Made by a program: the position numbers and the translations under genes | Source of the DNA: Watersipora subatra | Lineage: Eukaryota > Bryozoa > Gymnolaemata > Cheilostomatida > Watersiporidae | Reading direction: 5' to 3' | Assembly: GCF_963576615.1 (NCBI RefSeq) | Contig: NC_088715.1 | Location: 63,570,981 to 63,634,980 of the forward strand | DNA: 64,000 bases | Part shown: in pieces, positions 23,201 through 35,200 of the stretch | Numbering within the stretch: position 1 is the stretch's first letter | Layout: every line of letters begins with the position of its first letter | Notes under the pieces: generated by a model | What the model was told of the DNA's origin: nothing | Seen by the model: only the letters and a program-made list of their open reading frames with translations | Databases searched by the model: none

Positions 23201-26200
23201 TAACTGAAATGCCATCATGATGGGATTTAGGATATTTCACTTTCTTTGAAATTTGACAAGCAGTAAACTTTCTCAGCTGGGAAGGTGTGTGCTAACCTGT
23301 TATAACCAGATTATGTACAAGACCAGATAAAATTGCTAATCTGTTTAATAGGATTAATATAAATCACTCAGAAATGATTGTGTTAAATCAATCAATGCAT
23401 TGTTTGAAAGCACATCTTCTGCTGATCAGATTGATATATAATATCTGGCATGGCATCATAATTGGCGGGAAAATAGAAAGCAAATGGAAGATCCATTCGA
23501 TATAGAGTGAACAAAACAATGTGATTCCCAGTTTATGCACACCATTGTATAAACACTAAAGTATAGGTTGTTTGTTGTAAGTTAAAGGGCATCTGATGTA
23601 GAGTTTTAAAGTATTTATCAGAAAGTATAGATATTTTTATACACTTGAGATTTGACAAAGATCAACATTGTGACTTATTGTAGAAGTAGAATTTCAACAG
23701 TTATTATAGTCCTTAAAAACTTGTTAGCCTTTTCTAACAAAATTGGCCCATCGATAGGTACGCCTTCACTACGCACTTGTCTAAACCAAGTCAATAATAC
23801 ACCATCCAAATCATCGTGCGACGTTGAACGATCTCTTAGCCTTGATGAATTTTGGTCACATAACGATCTTATTCTTTCTTTTTGTTTAATCCATGTTGAC
23901 ACTGTACTTATTAGAAGATTTTCCCTTTTTGATAATGCTGATAGCTTTTGTCCTGCTTCGATTACCTCGAATACTTTAAGTTTGTCAGAAGGTTTCCACG
24001 CTTTTCTTTGCTTGCGTGATGCCATCGTAAAGCGGATGTCTGTTGTAGCGGACCCCAAGCCACGAGCCTACTTGTGACATTTTATCTTTATGTATCCGCA
24101 TATAATCACTGTTACAATATGTATTTTGCATGCTGTGTCTATCTTTATTAAATTTTTATCGCTAATACCTTCTAACGTTTATAGCTTGGCCGTAACTAAG
24201 CGAACGTCTTAGCGACCCAATTAATCATTTTTATACGATTTCTTTTTCGGTTCCATTATACGGTACGGGGGAAATTATATGTACACTATACGCGTATAAA
24301 AAGCGCTTTCGTTAAGAAAGCAGAGTAGTCTCAGCTCCGCGACTAGTGGAAACTCCTTCGAAATAAATTGAACGGAAACCACGTTTGTGAATTCGCAAAA
24401 ACTGTTTGAGTTAACGGTGCTGAGGTCGAGTTATATAAAGCCATTTATCATTGCGTGGGAACGGACCAAGCAAATCCATTCGAGTTAACCATGTGTTCGA
24501 TATATCCGAGGGCGAGTTATCCATGTTTCACTGTATATATATATGGTGGTTAAGACTATGAATAGTCTTGATTTATGATGAGCATGATAGAAAATGTGAA
24601 TGCAAAGGCCATTTTTGCAGCATATCACAGGATTTGGTAGTCAAAACGCAGGGTAGGCAATAAGTGATTCTCTTGATGTTTTTGGTACTAAATTTAAGTT
24701 TTAGAGCGTTAGATTGCTCAAATGTCAAAGTCTGTAGATGCTCACGTGTTAGAGTTAGTAGGTGCTCAAATGTCAGAGTTAGTAGGTGCTCAAATGTCAG
24801 AGTTAATAGGTGCTCAAATGTCAGAGTTAGTAGACGCTCAAATGTCAGAGTCTGCAGGTGCTCAAATGTCAGAGTCTGCAGGTGCTCACGTGTCAGAGTT
24901 AGCAGGTGCTCAAATGTCAGAGTCTGCAGGTACTCAAATGTCAGAGTTTGCACGTGCTCAAATGGCGGAGTCCGCACATGCTCAAATGGCGGAGTCTGCA
25001 GGTGCTCAAATGTGAAAGTTAGCAGGTGCTTAAATGTCGGAGTCTACAAGTCTTCAACTCCCAATTTCTTTAGTATTGAGCCTAAACATCACCTTAAAAG
25101 GCTGTTTTGGGTGGCTTAATGAGCTTATCCTTTATTTGCATGGAACCAAAAGCTATTTACTGGTATGTCGCAGCTGATCGAATTACGATAAGACAACATC
25201 ATTACTCTGTAAGACATTCACTAGCCTGAGAACAAATCTAACATTACATTCAGTTAATGTTCTCTTCTAGGGCTGCTTCTCGTTTTATGCCAGTGGAGAG
25301 TTCACAAGGGATGAAGAAGGCTATGACAATCAGTGCACTTGGTGCGGGGAGGGCGGTAACCTCCTCATATGTGACTTCTGCCCTAAAGCTATCTGTAAAA
25401 GGTGCATCAGAGTGAGTTTCTTCGAATGTCAAGATTTGTAATGTGTCATGTATGAAGACGGCCGTTCCTTTCTTAGTGTAAATCAATCCAATGCACAACT
25501 CGGTCGATTGCTATAGTTATAGACTAAGTTTATATGGTTTGTTTGTGATTCGAAGCTAAGGCTTACATAGACAGAAATATTGCGAAGAACCCAGGCATGT
25601 ATGACTAGGATGGTATTGTAGAATAACTTTAAGAGGGACATGCTGAAGAATATCGAGAGTTGCAGTGAATGGCGATGCCTGGTGTGTGATCCGAAGCCAT
25701 TAGCCTCCCATGTACTCAGGAGCGCACAACTTCAGGTAATGATCTTTCGCACCTTGAATTATTTGATGTGTTGAAGAAAGGGAGGCTCCGTGTCTTCACT
25801 TTGTTTCATAAAACTATTGCAGTGCTTTACGTAATCATTTCTAACACTAACATCACTTTAACGAGGATATTCTGTACAGTCAAATATCTGCAATCTATTA
25901 AATCCACGAATGATTGTTTTAACATAAAATGTGAAATTTAGGCACATATTTGTATCGACATACAAAGTGATAGCTAAGATATCACATCCAAATTCCTCAA
26001 AACACTGCAGTTAGGTAATTGAAAGTGTGAAAAGCACATCAAATTAAAAAATAAAGTGTAAAAATAATATAACATATATGTATTAATTTATTTTAACTAC
26101 ATGTTTATCTAGTAAAAGATATACAGTGTATTTGATAACTCACTCGACCCTCAAACGTACACATTGCTGAGTCACCACTTTCACCACTTCGAGGCACAGT

Positions 26201-29200
26201 AATGGTAAACGTTTTCCAAGAATACTTCCTTCAACATAGAAAAGTTTTGGCATTTAAAATAAACATTGGAACAGATTAACGTTTGATTGTTTGACTGTAG
26301 ATATCGCTTCTCTTGCATGCTATTTTTACAGTATGTTTTTACAGACTGTAAAAATAGCAGCTGCACTTGAAGCATACAGAGCCGTTGAACTTTCCTGTGA
26401 ACGCTCGAGTTTCTCTTGCTTAAGATAGTTTTGGTTGAGCTTCCTCAAACCTTAGTCTGTCTAAAACTATATTAAAGCTGACAGAAAAATGAACTTTCAT
26501 CAGATTTTCGTTAGCTCATCATCAACCTCCATTGCTACCTTCTTTATCAACCTCCCTTTTTGTTGTTTTAGGACACGTGCACTGACTCCTTGGTGTATGC
26601 CTCAACTTACTGCTTTTCAATTACTCTGTAGAGACCTCTGTCCTTTCAAGCTGCTCAATAACGGCTCTTTTTGACCTTTAGTGAACTTGTTTGCTGACTC
26701 ATTACAATCAAATCTCTTTAGTTTGTCACGTCCCAGAGATACACACATTAAATGATCCTTACAGAAGCTCATAGTCGACTATGAAGAGAATCTAAGGGAG
26801 AAACAGGCCAAGGTCTCAGCACTCCGAGATAGTAGAAAGATTCAGGTTAGGGCGCCTCAACAGCCTGTTAAACCTGTACAGCCATTCAAATCCCCTGCAG
26901 GTATCTGAGATGTAATAACATGCAACAATTGTCTCTGCCTTAGCACAGTATGTAAGAGTAGTAACAATTGTCTCTGCCTTAGCACAGTATGTAAGAGTAG
27001 TAACAATTGTCTCTGCCTTAGCACAGTATGTAAGAGTAGTAACAATTGTCTCTGCCTTAGCACAGTATGTAAGAGTAGTAACAATTGTCTCTGCCTTAGC
27101 ACAGTATGTAAGAGTAGCAACAATTGTCTCTGCCTTTACACAGTATGTAAGAGTAGCAACAATTGTCTCTGCCTTAACACAGTATGTAAGAGTAGCAACA
27201 ATTGTCTCTGCCTTTACACAGTATGTAAGAGTAGTAACAATTGTCTCTGCCTTTACACAGTATGTAAGAGTAGTAACAATTGTCTCTGCCTTAGCACAGT
27301 ATGTAAGAGTAGCAACAATTGTCTCTGCCTTAATACAGTATGTAAGAGTAGTAACAATTGTCTCTGCCTTAGCACAGTATGTAAGAGTAGTAACAATTGT
27401 CTCTGCCTTTACACAGTATGTAAGAGTAGTAACAATTGTCTCTGCCTTTACACAGTATGTAAAAGTAGTAACAATTGTCTCTGCCTTAGCACAGTATGTA
27501 AGAGTAGTAACAATTGTCTCTGCTTTAGCACAGTATGTAAGGGTAGTAACAATTGTCTCTGCCTTAGCACAGTATGTAAGAGTAGTAACAATTGTCTCTG
27601 CCTTAGCACAGTATGTAAGAGTAGCAACAATTGTCTCTGCCTTAATACAGTATGTAAGAGTAGTAACAATTGTCTCTGCCTTAGCACAGTATGTAAAGCC
27701 TGGTTCCCATATACGTCGCAAAGCACCGGCGGTTATATCGCGCAGCAAAACACTTGCGGTGGTCGGCGCAGTTTAATGTTCACATGAAAGCCACATCGTT
27801 AATAATATCGTAAACATAATTGCGTAATCAAATAAAATGTTCGCTCGTCATGCCGTTCTTATAATGGTGACCCTTACCCGTACGGTGCATTTCGGGAAGG
27901 TTTTGCCTGCGGCTGTTTGCGAAATTTGAACAGCGCTAAACTATTGCGATGCCGCCGGCAACTACCGGCGGTCCTCGGCGCATACGTTCCCATTTCATCG
28001 CTAATAGCCTGCGGTGTGTCGCCGGTGCTTTGCGACGTATATGGGAACCCGGCTTAAGAGTAGTAACAATTGTTTCTGCCTTTACACAGTATGTAAGAGT
28101 AGTAACAATTGTCTCTGCCTTTACACAGTATGTAAGAGTAGTAACAATTGTCTCTGCCTTAGCACAGTATGTAAGGGTAGTAACAATTGTCTCTGCCTTA
28201 ACACAGTATGTAAGAGTAGCAACAATTGTCTCTGCCTTAGCACAGTATGTAAGAGTAGTAACAATTGTCTCTGCCTTGACACAGTATGTAAGAGTAGTAA
28301 CAATTGTCTCTGCCTTGGCACAGTATGTAAGAGTAGCAACAATTGTCTCTGCCTTAGCACAGTATGTAAGAGTAGTAACAATTGTCTCTGCCTTGACACA
28401 GTATGTAAGAGTAGTAACAATTGTCTCTGCCTTAGCACAGTATGTAAGAGTAGTAACAATTGTCTCTGCCTTGACACAGTATGTAAGAGTAGTAACAATT
28501 GTCTCTGCCTTGGCACAGTATGCAAGAGTAGTAACAATTGTCTCTGCCTTAGCACAGTATGTAAGAGTAGTAACAATTGTCTCTGCCTTAGCACAGTATG
28601 TAAGAGTAGTAACAATTGTCTCTGCCTTAGCACAGTATGTAAGAATAGCAACAATTGTCTCTGCCTTAATACAGTATATAAGAGTAGTAACAATTGTCTC
28701 TGCCTTAGCACAGTATGTAAGAGTAGTAACAATTGTTTCTGCCTTTACACAGTATGTAAGAGTAGTAACAATTGTCTCTGCCTTTACACAGTATGTAAGA
28801 GTAGTAACAATTGTCTCTGCCTTAGCACAGTATGTAAGGGTAGTAACAATTGTCTCTGCCTTAACACAGTATGTAAGAGTAGCAACAATTGTCTCTGCCT
28901 TAGCACAGTATGTAAGAGTAGTAACAATTGTCTCTGCCTTGACACAGTATGTAAGAGTAGTAACAATTGTCTCTGCCTTGGCACAGTATGTAAGAGTAGT
29001 AACAATTGTCTCTGCCTTAGCACAGTATGTAAGAGTAGCAACAATTGTCTCTGCCTTAACACAGTATGTAAGAGTAGCAACAATTGTCTCTGCCTTAGCA
29101 CAGTATGTAAGAGTAGTAACAATTGTCTCTGCCTTGACACAGTATGTAAGAGTAGTAACAATTGTCTCTGCCTTGGCACAGTATGTAAGAGTAGTAACAA

Positions 29201-32200
29201 TTGTCTCTGCCTTAGCACAGTATGTAAGAGTAGTAACAATTGTCTCTGCCTTGACACAGTATGTAAGAGTAGTAACAATTGTCTCTGCCTTAGCACAGTA
29301 TGTAAGAGTAGCAACAATTGTCTCTGCCTTAACACAGTATGTAAGAGTAGCAACAATTGTCTCTGCCTTAGCGCAGTATGTAAGAGTAGTAACAATTGTC
29401 TCTGCCTTAGCACAGTATGTAAGAGTAGCAACAATTGTCTCTGCCTTTACACAGTATGTAAGAGTAGTAACAATTGTCTCTGCCTTTACACAGTATGTAA
29501 GAGTAGCAACAATTGTCTCTGCCTTATCACAGTATGTAAGAGTAGCAACAATTGTCTCTGCCTTAGCACAGTATGTAAGAGTAGCAACAATTGTCTCTGC
29601 CTTTACACAGTATGTAAGGGTAGTAACAATTGTCTCTGCCTTAGCACAGTATGTAAGAATAGTAACAATTGTCTCTGCCTTGACACAGTATGTAAGAGTA
29701 GTAACAATTGTCTCTGCCTTAGCACAGTATGTAAGAGTAGTAACAATTGTCTCTGCCTTAGCACAGTATGTAAGAGTAGCAACAATTGTCTCTGCCTTAG
29801 CACAGTATGTAAGAGTAGTAACAGTTGTCTCTGCCTTAGCACAGTATGTAAGAGTAGTAACAATTGTCTCTGCCTTTACACAGTATGTAAGAGTAGCAAC
29901 AATTGTCTCTGCCTTAGCACAGTATGTAAGAGTAGCAACAATTGTCTCTGCCTTTACACAGTATGTAAGGGTAGTAACAATTGTCTCTGCCTTAGCACAG
30001 TATGTAAGAGTAGTAACAATTGTCTCTGCCTTTACACAGTATGTAAGGGTAGTAACAATTGTCTCTGCCTTAGCACAGTATGTAAGAGTAGTAACAATTG
30101 TCTCTGCTTTAGCACAGTATGTAAGAGTAGTAACAATCGTCTCTGCCTTTACACAGTATGTAAGGGTAGTAACAATTGTCTCTGCTTTAGCACAGTATGT
30201 AAGAGTAGCAACAATTGTCTCTGCCTTTACACAGTATGTAAGAGTAGCAACAATTGTCTCTGCCTTTACACAGTATGTAAGGGTAGTAACAATTGTCTCT
30301 GCCTTAGCACAGTATGTAAGAGTAGTAACAATCGTCTCTGCCTTTACACAGTATGGAAGAGTAGTAACAATTGTCTCTGCCTTAGCACAGTATGTAAGAG
30401 TAGTAACAATTGTCTCTGCCTTAGCACAGTATGTAAGAGTAGCAACAATTGTCTCTGCCTTTACACAGTATGTAAGGGTAGTAACAATTGTCTCTGCCTT
30501 AGCACAGTATGTAAGAGTAGTAACAATTGTCTCTGCCTTTACACAGTATGTAAGGGTAGTAACAATTGTCTCTGCCTTAGCACAGTATGTAAGAGTAGTA
30601 ACAATTGTCTCTGCTTTAGCACAGTATGTAAGAGTAGTAACAATCGTCTCTGCCTTTACACAGTATGTAAGGGTAGTAACAATTGTCTCTGCTTTAGCAC
30701 AGTATGTAAGAGTAGCAACAATTGTCTCTGCCTTTACACAGTATGTAAGGGTAGTAACAATTGTCTCTGCCTTAGCACAGTATGTAAGAGTAGTAACAAT
30801 TGTCTCTGCCTTGACACAGTATGTAAGAGTAGTAACAATTGTCTCTGCCTTAGCACAGTATGTAAGAGTAGCAACAATTGTCTCTGCCTTAACACAGTAT
30901 GTAAGAGTAGCAACAATTGTCTCTGCCTTAGCACAGTATGTAAGAGTAGCAACAATTGTCTCTGCCTTAGCACAGTATGTAAGAGTAGTAACAATTGTCT
31001 CTGCCTTGACACAGTATGTAAGAGTAGTAACAATTGTCTCTGCCTTAACACAGTATGTAAGAGTAGCAACAATTGTCTCTGCCTTTACACAGTATGTAAG
31101 GGTAGTAACAATTGTCTCTGCCTTAGCACAGTATGTAAGAGTAGTAACAATTGTCTCTGCTTTAGCACAGTATGTAAGAGTAGCAACAATTGTCTCTGCC
31201 TTAGCACAGTATGTAAGAGTAGCAACAATTGTCTCTGCCTTAGCACAGCATGTAAGAGTAGTAACAATTGTCTCTGCCTTGACACAGTATGTAAGAGTAG
31301 CAACAATTGTCTCTGCCTTAACACAGTATGTAAGAGTAGCAACAATTGTCTCTGCCTTAGCACAGTATGTAAGAGTAGTAACAATTGTCTCTGCCTTAGC
31401 ACAGTATGTAAGAGTAGCAACAATTGTCTCTGCCTTTACACAGTATGTAAGGGTAGTAACAATTGTCTCTGCCTTAGCACAGTATGTAAGAGTAGTAACA
31501 ATTGTCTCTGCCTTGACACAGTATGTAAGAGTAGTAACAATTGTCTCTGCCTTAGCACAGTATGTAAGAGTAGTAACAATTGTCTCTGCTTTAGCACAGT
31601 ATGTAAGAGTAGCAACAATTGTCTCTGCCTTAGCACAGTATGTAAGAGTAGCAACAATTGTCTCTGCCTTTACACAGTATGTAAGGGTAGTAACAATTGT
31701 CTCTGCCTTAGCACAGTATGTAAGAGTAGCAACAATTGTCTCTGCCTTGACACAGTATGTAAGGGTAGTAACAATTGTCTCTGCCTTAGCACAGTATGTA
31801 AGAGTAGTAACAATCGTCTCTGCCTTTACACAGTATGTAAGGGTAGTAACAATTGTCTCTGCTTTAGCACAGTATGTAAGAGTAGCAACAATTGTCTCTG
31901 CCTTTACACAGTATGTAAGGGTAGTAACAATTGTCTCTGCCTTAGCACAGTATGTAAGAGTAGTAACAATTGTCTCTGCCTTGACACAGTATGTAAGAGT
32001 AGTAACAATTGTCTCTGCCTTAGCACAGTATGTAAGAGTAGCAACAATTGTCTCTGCCTTAACACAGTATGTAAGAGTAGCAACAATTGTCTCTGCCTTA
32101 GCACAGTATGTAAGAGTAGCAACAATTGTCTCTGCCTTAGCACAGCATGTAAGAGTAGTAACAATTGTCTCTGCCTTGACACAGTATGTAAGAGTGCAGT

Positions 32201-35200
32201 AGCTTGTTATTAGCTCTTCCCTTATAGAATGCTTTTATAGCGGCTTTTTTTATTCATTCTAACCGTAAACCATTATATTGGCTTGAAATAACGTAAATTC
32301 GAGCATACAAGTTGACCTCTAATTGACCCGACATATAATTCGAGGTGTAAAGTTTGGTTTAAAAATCCTGGTTTTGACCTGTACATGCTCTATAAGTCGG
32401 CCTCTTCTCTGGCTCAAATCGTTTTATTGCTAATAGTTCAGTGGGGATCAGAGGCGGGTGATGCTTAGCTGAGGAAATGGCATTCGAAAATGCCATCAGC
32501 AAAACTCCCATGGTTTGTGTGCCGTCGGCAATACATATAACAATTAACAAAAGAATTAGAGACAACAGTTCTAGTGAAGACCACCAGGCATGAAAAACAA
32601 TACTTCACCATGATAGTGCATGTGTCAAATGATTTACTGAAGTGAAGCTTGTAGGCAGGTACTACAAAAAAGCATTGAATTAGAAAACAAGCGGTTATTC
32701 CAGAAGAGAATTTTAGCGATGACAATTCGAATGGTGAAGAATGGGACTTTGTGTTTGATCCATCACATGTTGAGTAGGATTACTAGTATTGTACTATTTT
32801 ATAAATAATTCCCTATATTTCAAATAATTTTGATTTGCGATGGTTTTTTGAAGTTGAATTTTACTAGAGTTTGTGTCATGACCGCTGTGTAAATCAAGAA
32901 TAGACTTTTAAGCTTGAAGTTTTGTGTCAATATTATGTCGGCATTTACTTTATATCCCTCTACTCTAATGATACGAACAACCCTAGGACACTTATAGTTC
33001 GCTAGTATTTAGTTTCGTGAGTAGCAAACAGAGTAAAATTTCGCTGCAACTTAATTTCGCAACTCTGATGAGTGCGAAAATATAATGATGTGAAAATAAA
33101 TGTAGTGGAACAAACATAATTATATTCCTCAGGTTCGGTTCGCCAGTAAGAAAAAACTTTCAATTTGGGACTAGTTTGTAATTGTAAACCGCAGGTAGAA
33201 TTGTATGGCCGAGATCGATAATGCAATTTGATCGCTTGCTGCCATTTGTTTCTTGGACTACTGTAGAATGGAATTTAATTACGCTGAAAATTTTAACGTT
33301 TTTGTCACAATTTAGCTTGTTTTTATATTGACGTATTTTAATTTTAACGATCAACGGTGTTGTGTATAGGTATTAACTTTAACGTTTTCCCAAACACTCA
33401 ACTGCTGCTAATAATTGCTGAACATCTTTATTACAGTAATTACAAGTTGTATACAAATACATCCATGATACAGCTGCTAGTAATACTACAGCTACAGATA
33501 CTAGCAGTGTTTAGTTATTATAACTTCTTCTCTTCCTTTTTTATTAGTGTTGTTTATCAGAGCTAACTCTTTCTCTATTGCCTCATCTTCTGAATCATTA
33601 CAAGCTATTGAAGAGGTGTCAGTGGTGAATCCAAACCTTTCCAGAGCCATGCTGCTTGTGTAGTACTGTGAGAGTCAGTGTGTGTTATTTTCTTTCAACA
33701 CGCGGAGCTCACCGCATTGATTGATGTCCTCAACAAACAATAACGCTACTAATGCGTGTGCATTGACATCAAATTCCTATCATTATAAATCATTATTAAT
33801 GGGAAAATAATCATAATTAATTGCAAAATAATAACGTAATAAATTATGACAGTCAAATTATTTTGTTGGTTTATAATTTAACGATGCTATAGTGGTCGTT
33901 AAAAACGTTAAGTTAAAATAAATGACGTTATAAAATTCCATTCTACAGTATCAATGAACAAAGCTATGTAATTCCGCGTTTTCGCTCGTTCGTTATGATA
34001 GTTTAGTTTCGCTCATGAAATTTTCGCGAGAGGATGACTCCGCGAAAACGCGAAAGTTAGATGAGGCGAATACATAAGTGTCCTAGGGTATGTGCCCTTA
34101 TTTTGGCTATTTATACACGTTGGAATTTATGGTAGTAACATTTGGAAGACACTCGTTACGGGGTGACAGAGTAAACAGGTTTACCCTAAATTGTGCCAAC
34201 ATAGCCAAGACGCTAGCCTATCATTTCTCCAAATAAGCACTTGTAAGTAATATCTTCTCAACTCAATTCACACAGAGCTATTGCTGTTTTAATTTTCTTT
34301 AGTATCAGCACAATGATCAGAATGAATCTTTGCTGCGGCTTAAACCTACTTCTAAAGCATAAACAGTAAACACTACTACTACTACTACAGTACAACATGC
34401 TACTACAGTAAACTCCTTCAGCGTTCGATCCAAATGTTTCAGCCAGCGATATTCATTGCGAGTAATCACAGAACTTTTAAAAAACTCAGGACTTGCTTTC
34501 TGTTTTAAACAAAAACACTCGCATCCAAGAAGGATGCGAGTGTTTTTATAATAGTTGCACTAGTTGTAGTATTATCTCACCTTTTGTAGGCTCAAAGTCT
34601 AGTGTCTTGGGTCCGGTTCACCTTGCTCGTCATATTGACGTCACAAAGCACGCTACACTTGTTGAGCTTTCGGTGTTCTTACAAAATTTAAACATTTAAA
34701 TTGTGTAGAGTGGAACAATTACTCATTAATTAATTACAATGCTCACGATCCATAATTCAATACATTTGAAGTCAAGTGAGCCTCGCAGTATCTGTATACA
34801 TTGCCAGTTTCAAGGGCTGGAGGCTATGTTAAGCTTGATATTTATAAAACCACACTGGTGTATAATACAATGGTCGTTCCGTTAAACTACGAAAAGAAAA
34901 CAGCGTTTTATATACTAATGATTAAATGCTTTCTCCGGTGCTCGTTTTATTAACTCTTTCACTACCAAATTGAGTTTTTCCCCCGGGGGCATAATTACAT
35001 ATTCGGTGAAAGCTAATATTTGACAAAATGTGCATTAATTGTCATAACTTTCAAACCATAAAAAAATAATAAAAAAGTTTATAAAAAGAAGTTTAAATAC
35101 CGAATTAATTAGCTTAGAACTCTACATCAGCATGATGCCATAAAAATGTCACAAATTGTTTTGCAGAAGGAGGTAGGATACTTTTAGGCTATTTTCTCTG

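Larger units (their letters stand above)
21587..24533 (-). mobile_element. Tigger/pogo-like element, interrupted by Tc1
   Basis: Termini CAGTGAAACATGGATAACTC (21587) and its exact inverse (ending 24533) are flanked by TA on both sides (21585-21586, 24534-24535). Without the nested insert the element is about 1.1 kb, so it is a deletion derivative. The minus-strand ORF 24058-23675 begins MGSATTDIRFTMASRKQRKA and continues with a CENP-B/Tigger N-terminal helix-turn-helix (KLKVFEVIEAG, STVSTWIKQKERI) and part of the second DNA-binding domain. The DDE catalytic region is missing. Confidence 0.9.
21504..25270 (+). other. ATRX intron inside the ADD domain
   Basis: Begins with an AT microsatellite (21507-21586: repeated ATATATATCATATG, self-complementary), then a Tigger-like element with a Tc1 element nested inside, then a 24-bp minisatellite. 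Confidence 0.85.
32290..34115 (+). mobile_element. Pogo/Tigger-like repeat, copy B, interrupted
   Basis: Matches 17430-18240 (for example CTCTTCTCTGG, GCGGGTGATGCTTAGCTGAG and GACTTTGTGTTTGATYCATC), but is split at 32980/34089 by a TA-targeted element. It also lacks the 150-bp segment corresponding to 17702-17850. Confidence 0.75.

Noticed and set aside
24573..25119. Repetitive ORFs of 97-151 codons on both strands
   Set aside because: 24-bp satellite divisible by three, open in several frames at once.
26846..26851. Earlier donor gttagg for the exon at 26765
   Set aside because: It would end in phase 0, but the next exon needs phase 1; the GT at 26901 fits.
26816..27748. 310-codon minus-strand ORF
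   Set aside because: Same satellite, opposite strand.
26930..32196. CRISPR-like regular repeats
   Set aside because: Head-to-tail units without unique spacers in a eukaryotic intron: a minisatellite.
27949..32213. Two overlapping plus-strand ORFs of about 1,400 codons and several shorter minus-strand ones
   Set aside because: They are the 39-bp satellite read in stop-free frames; the unit is divisible by three and variation is not codon-like. They lie inside an ATRX intron.
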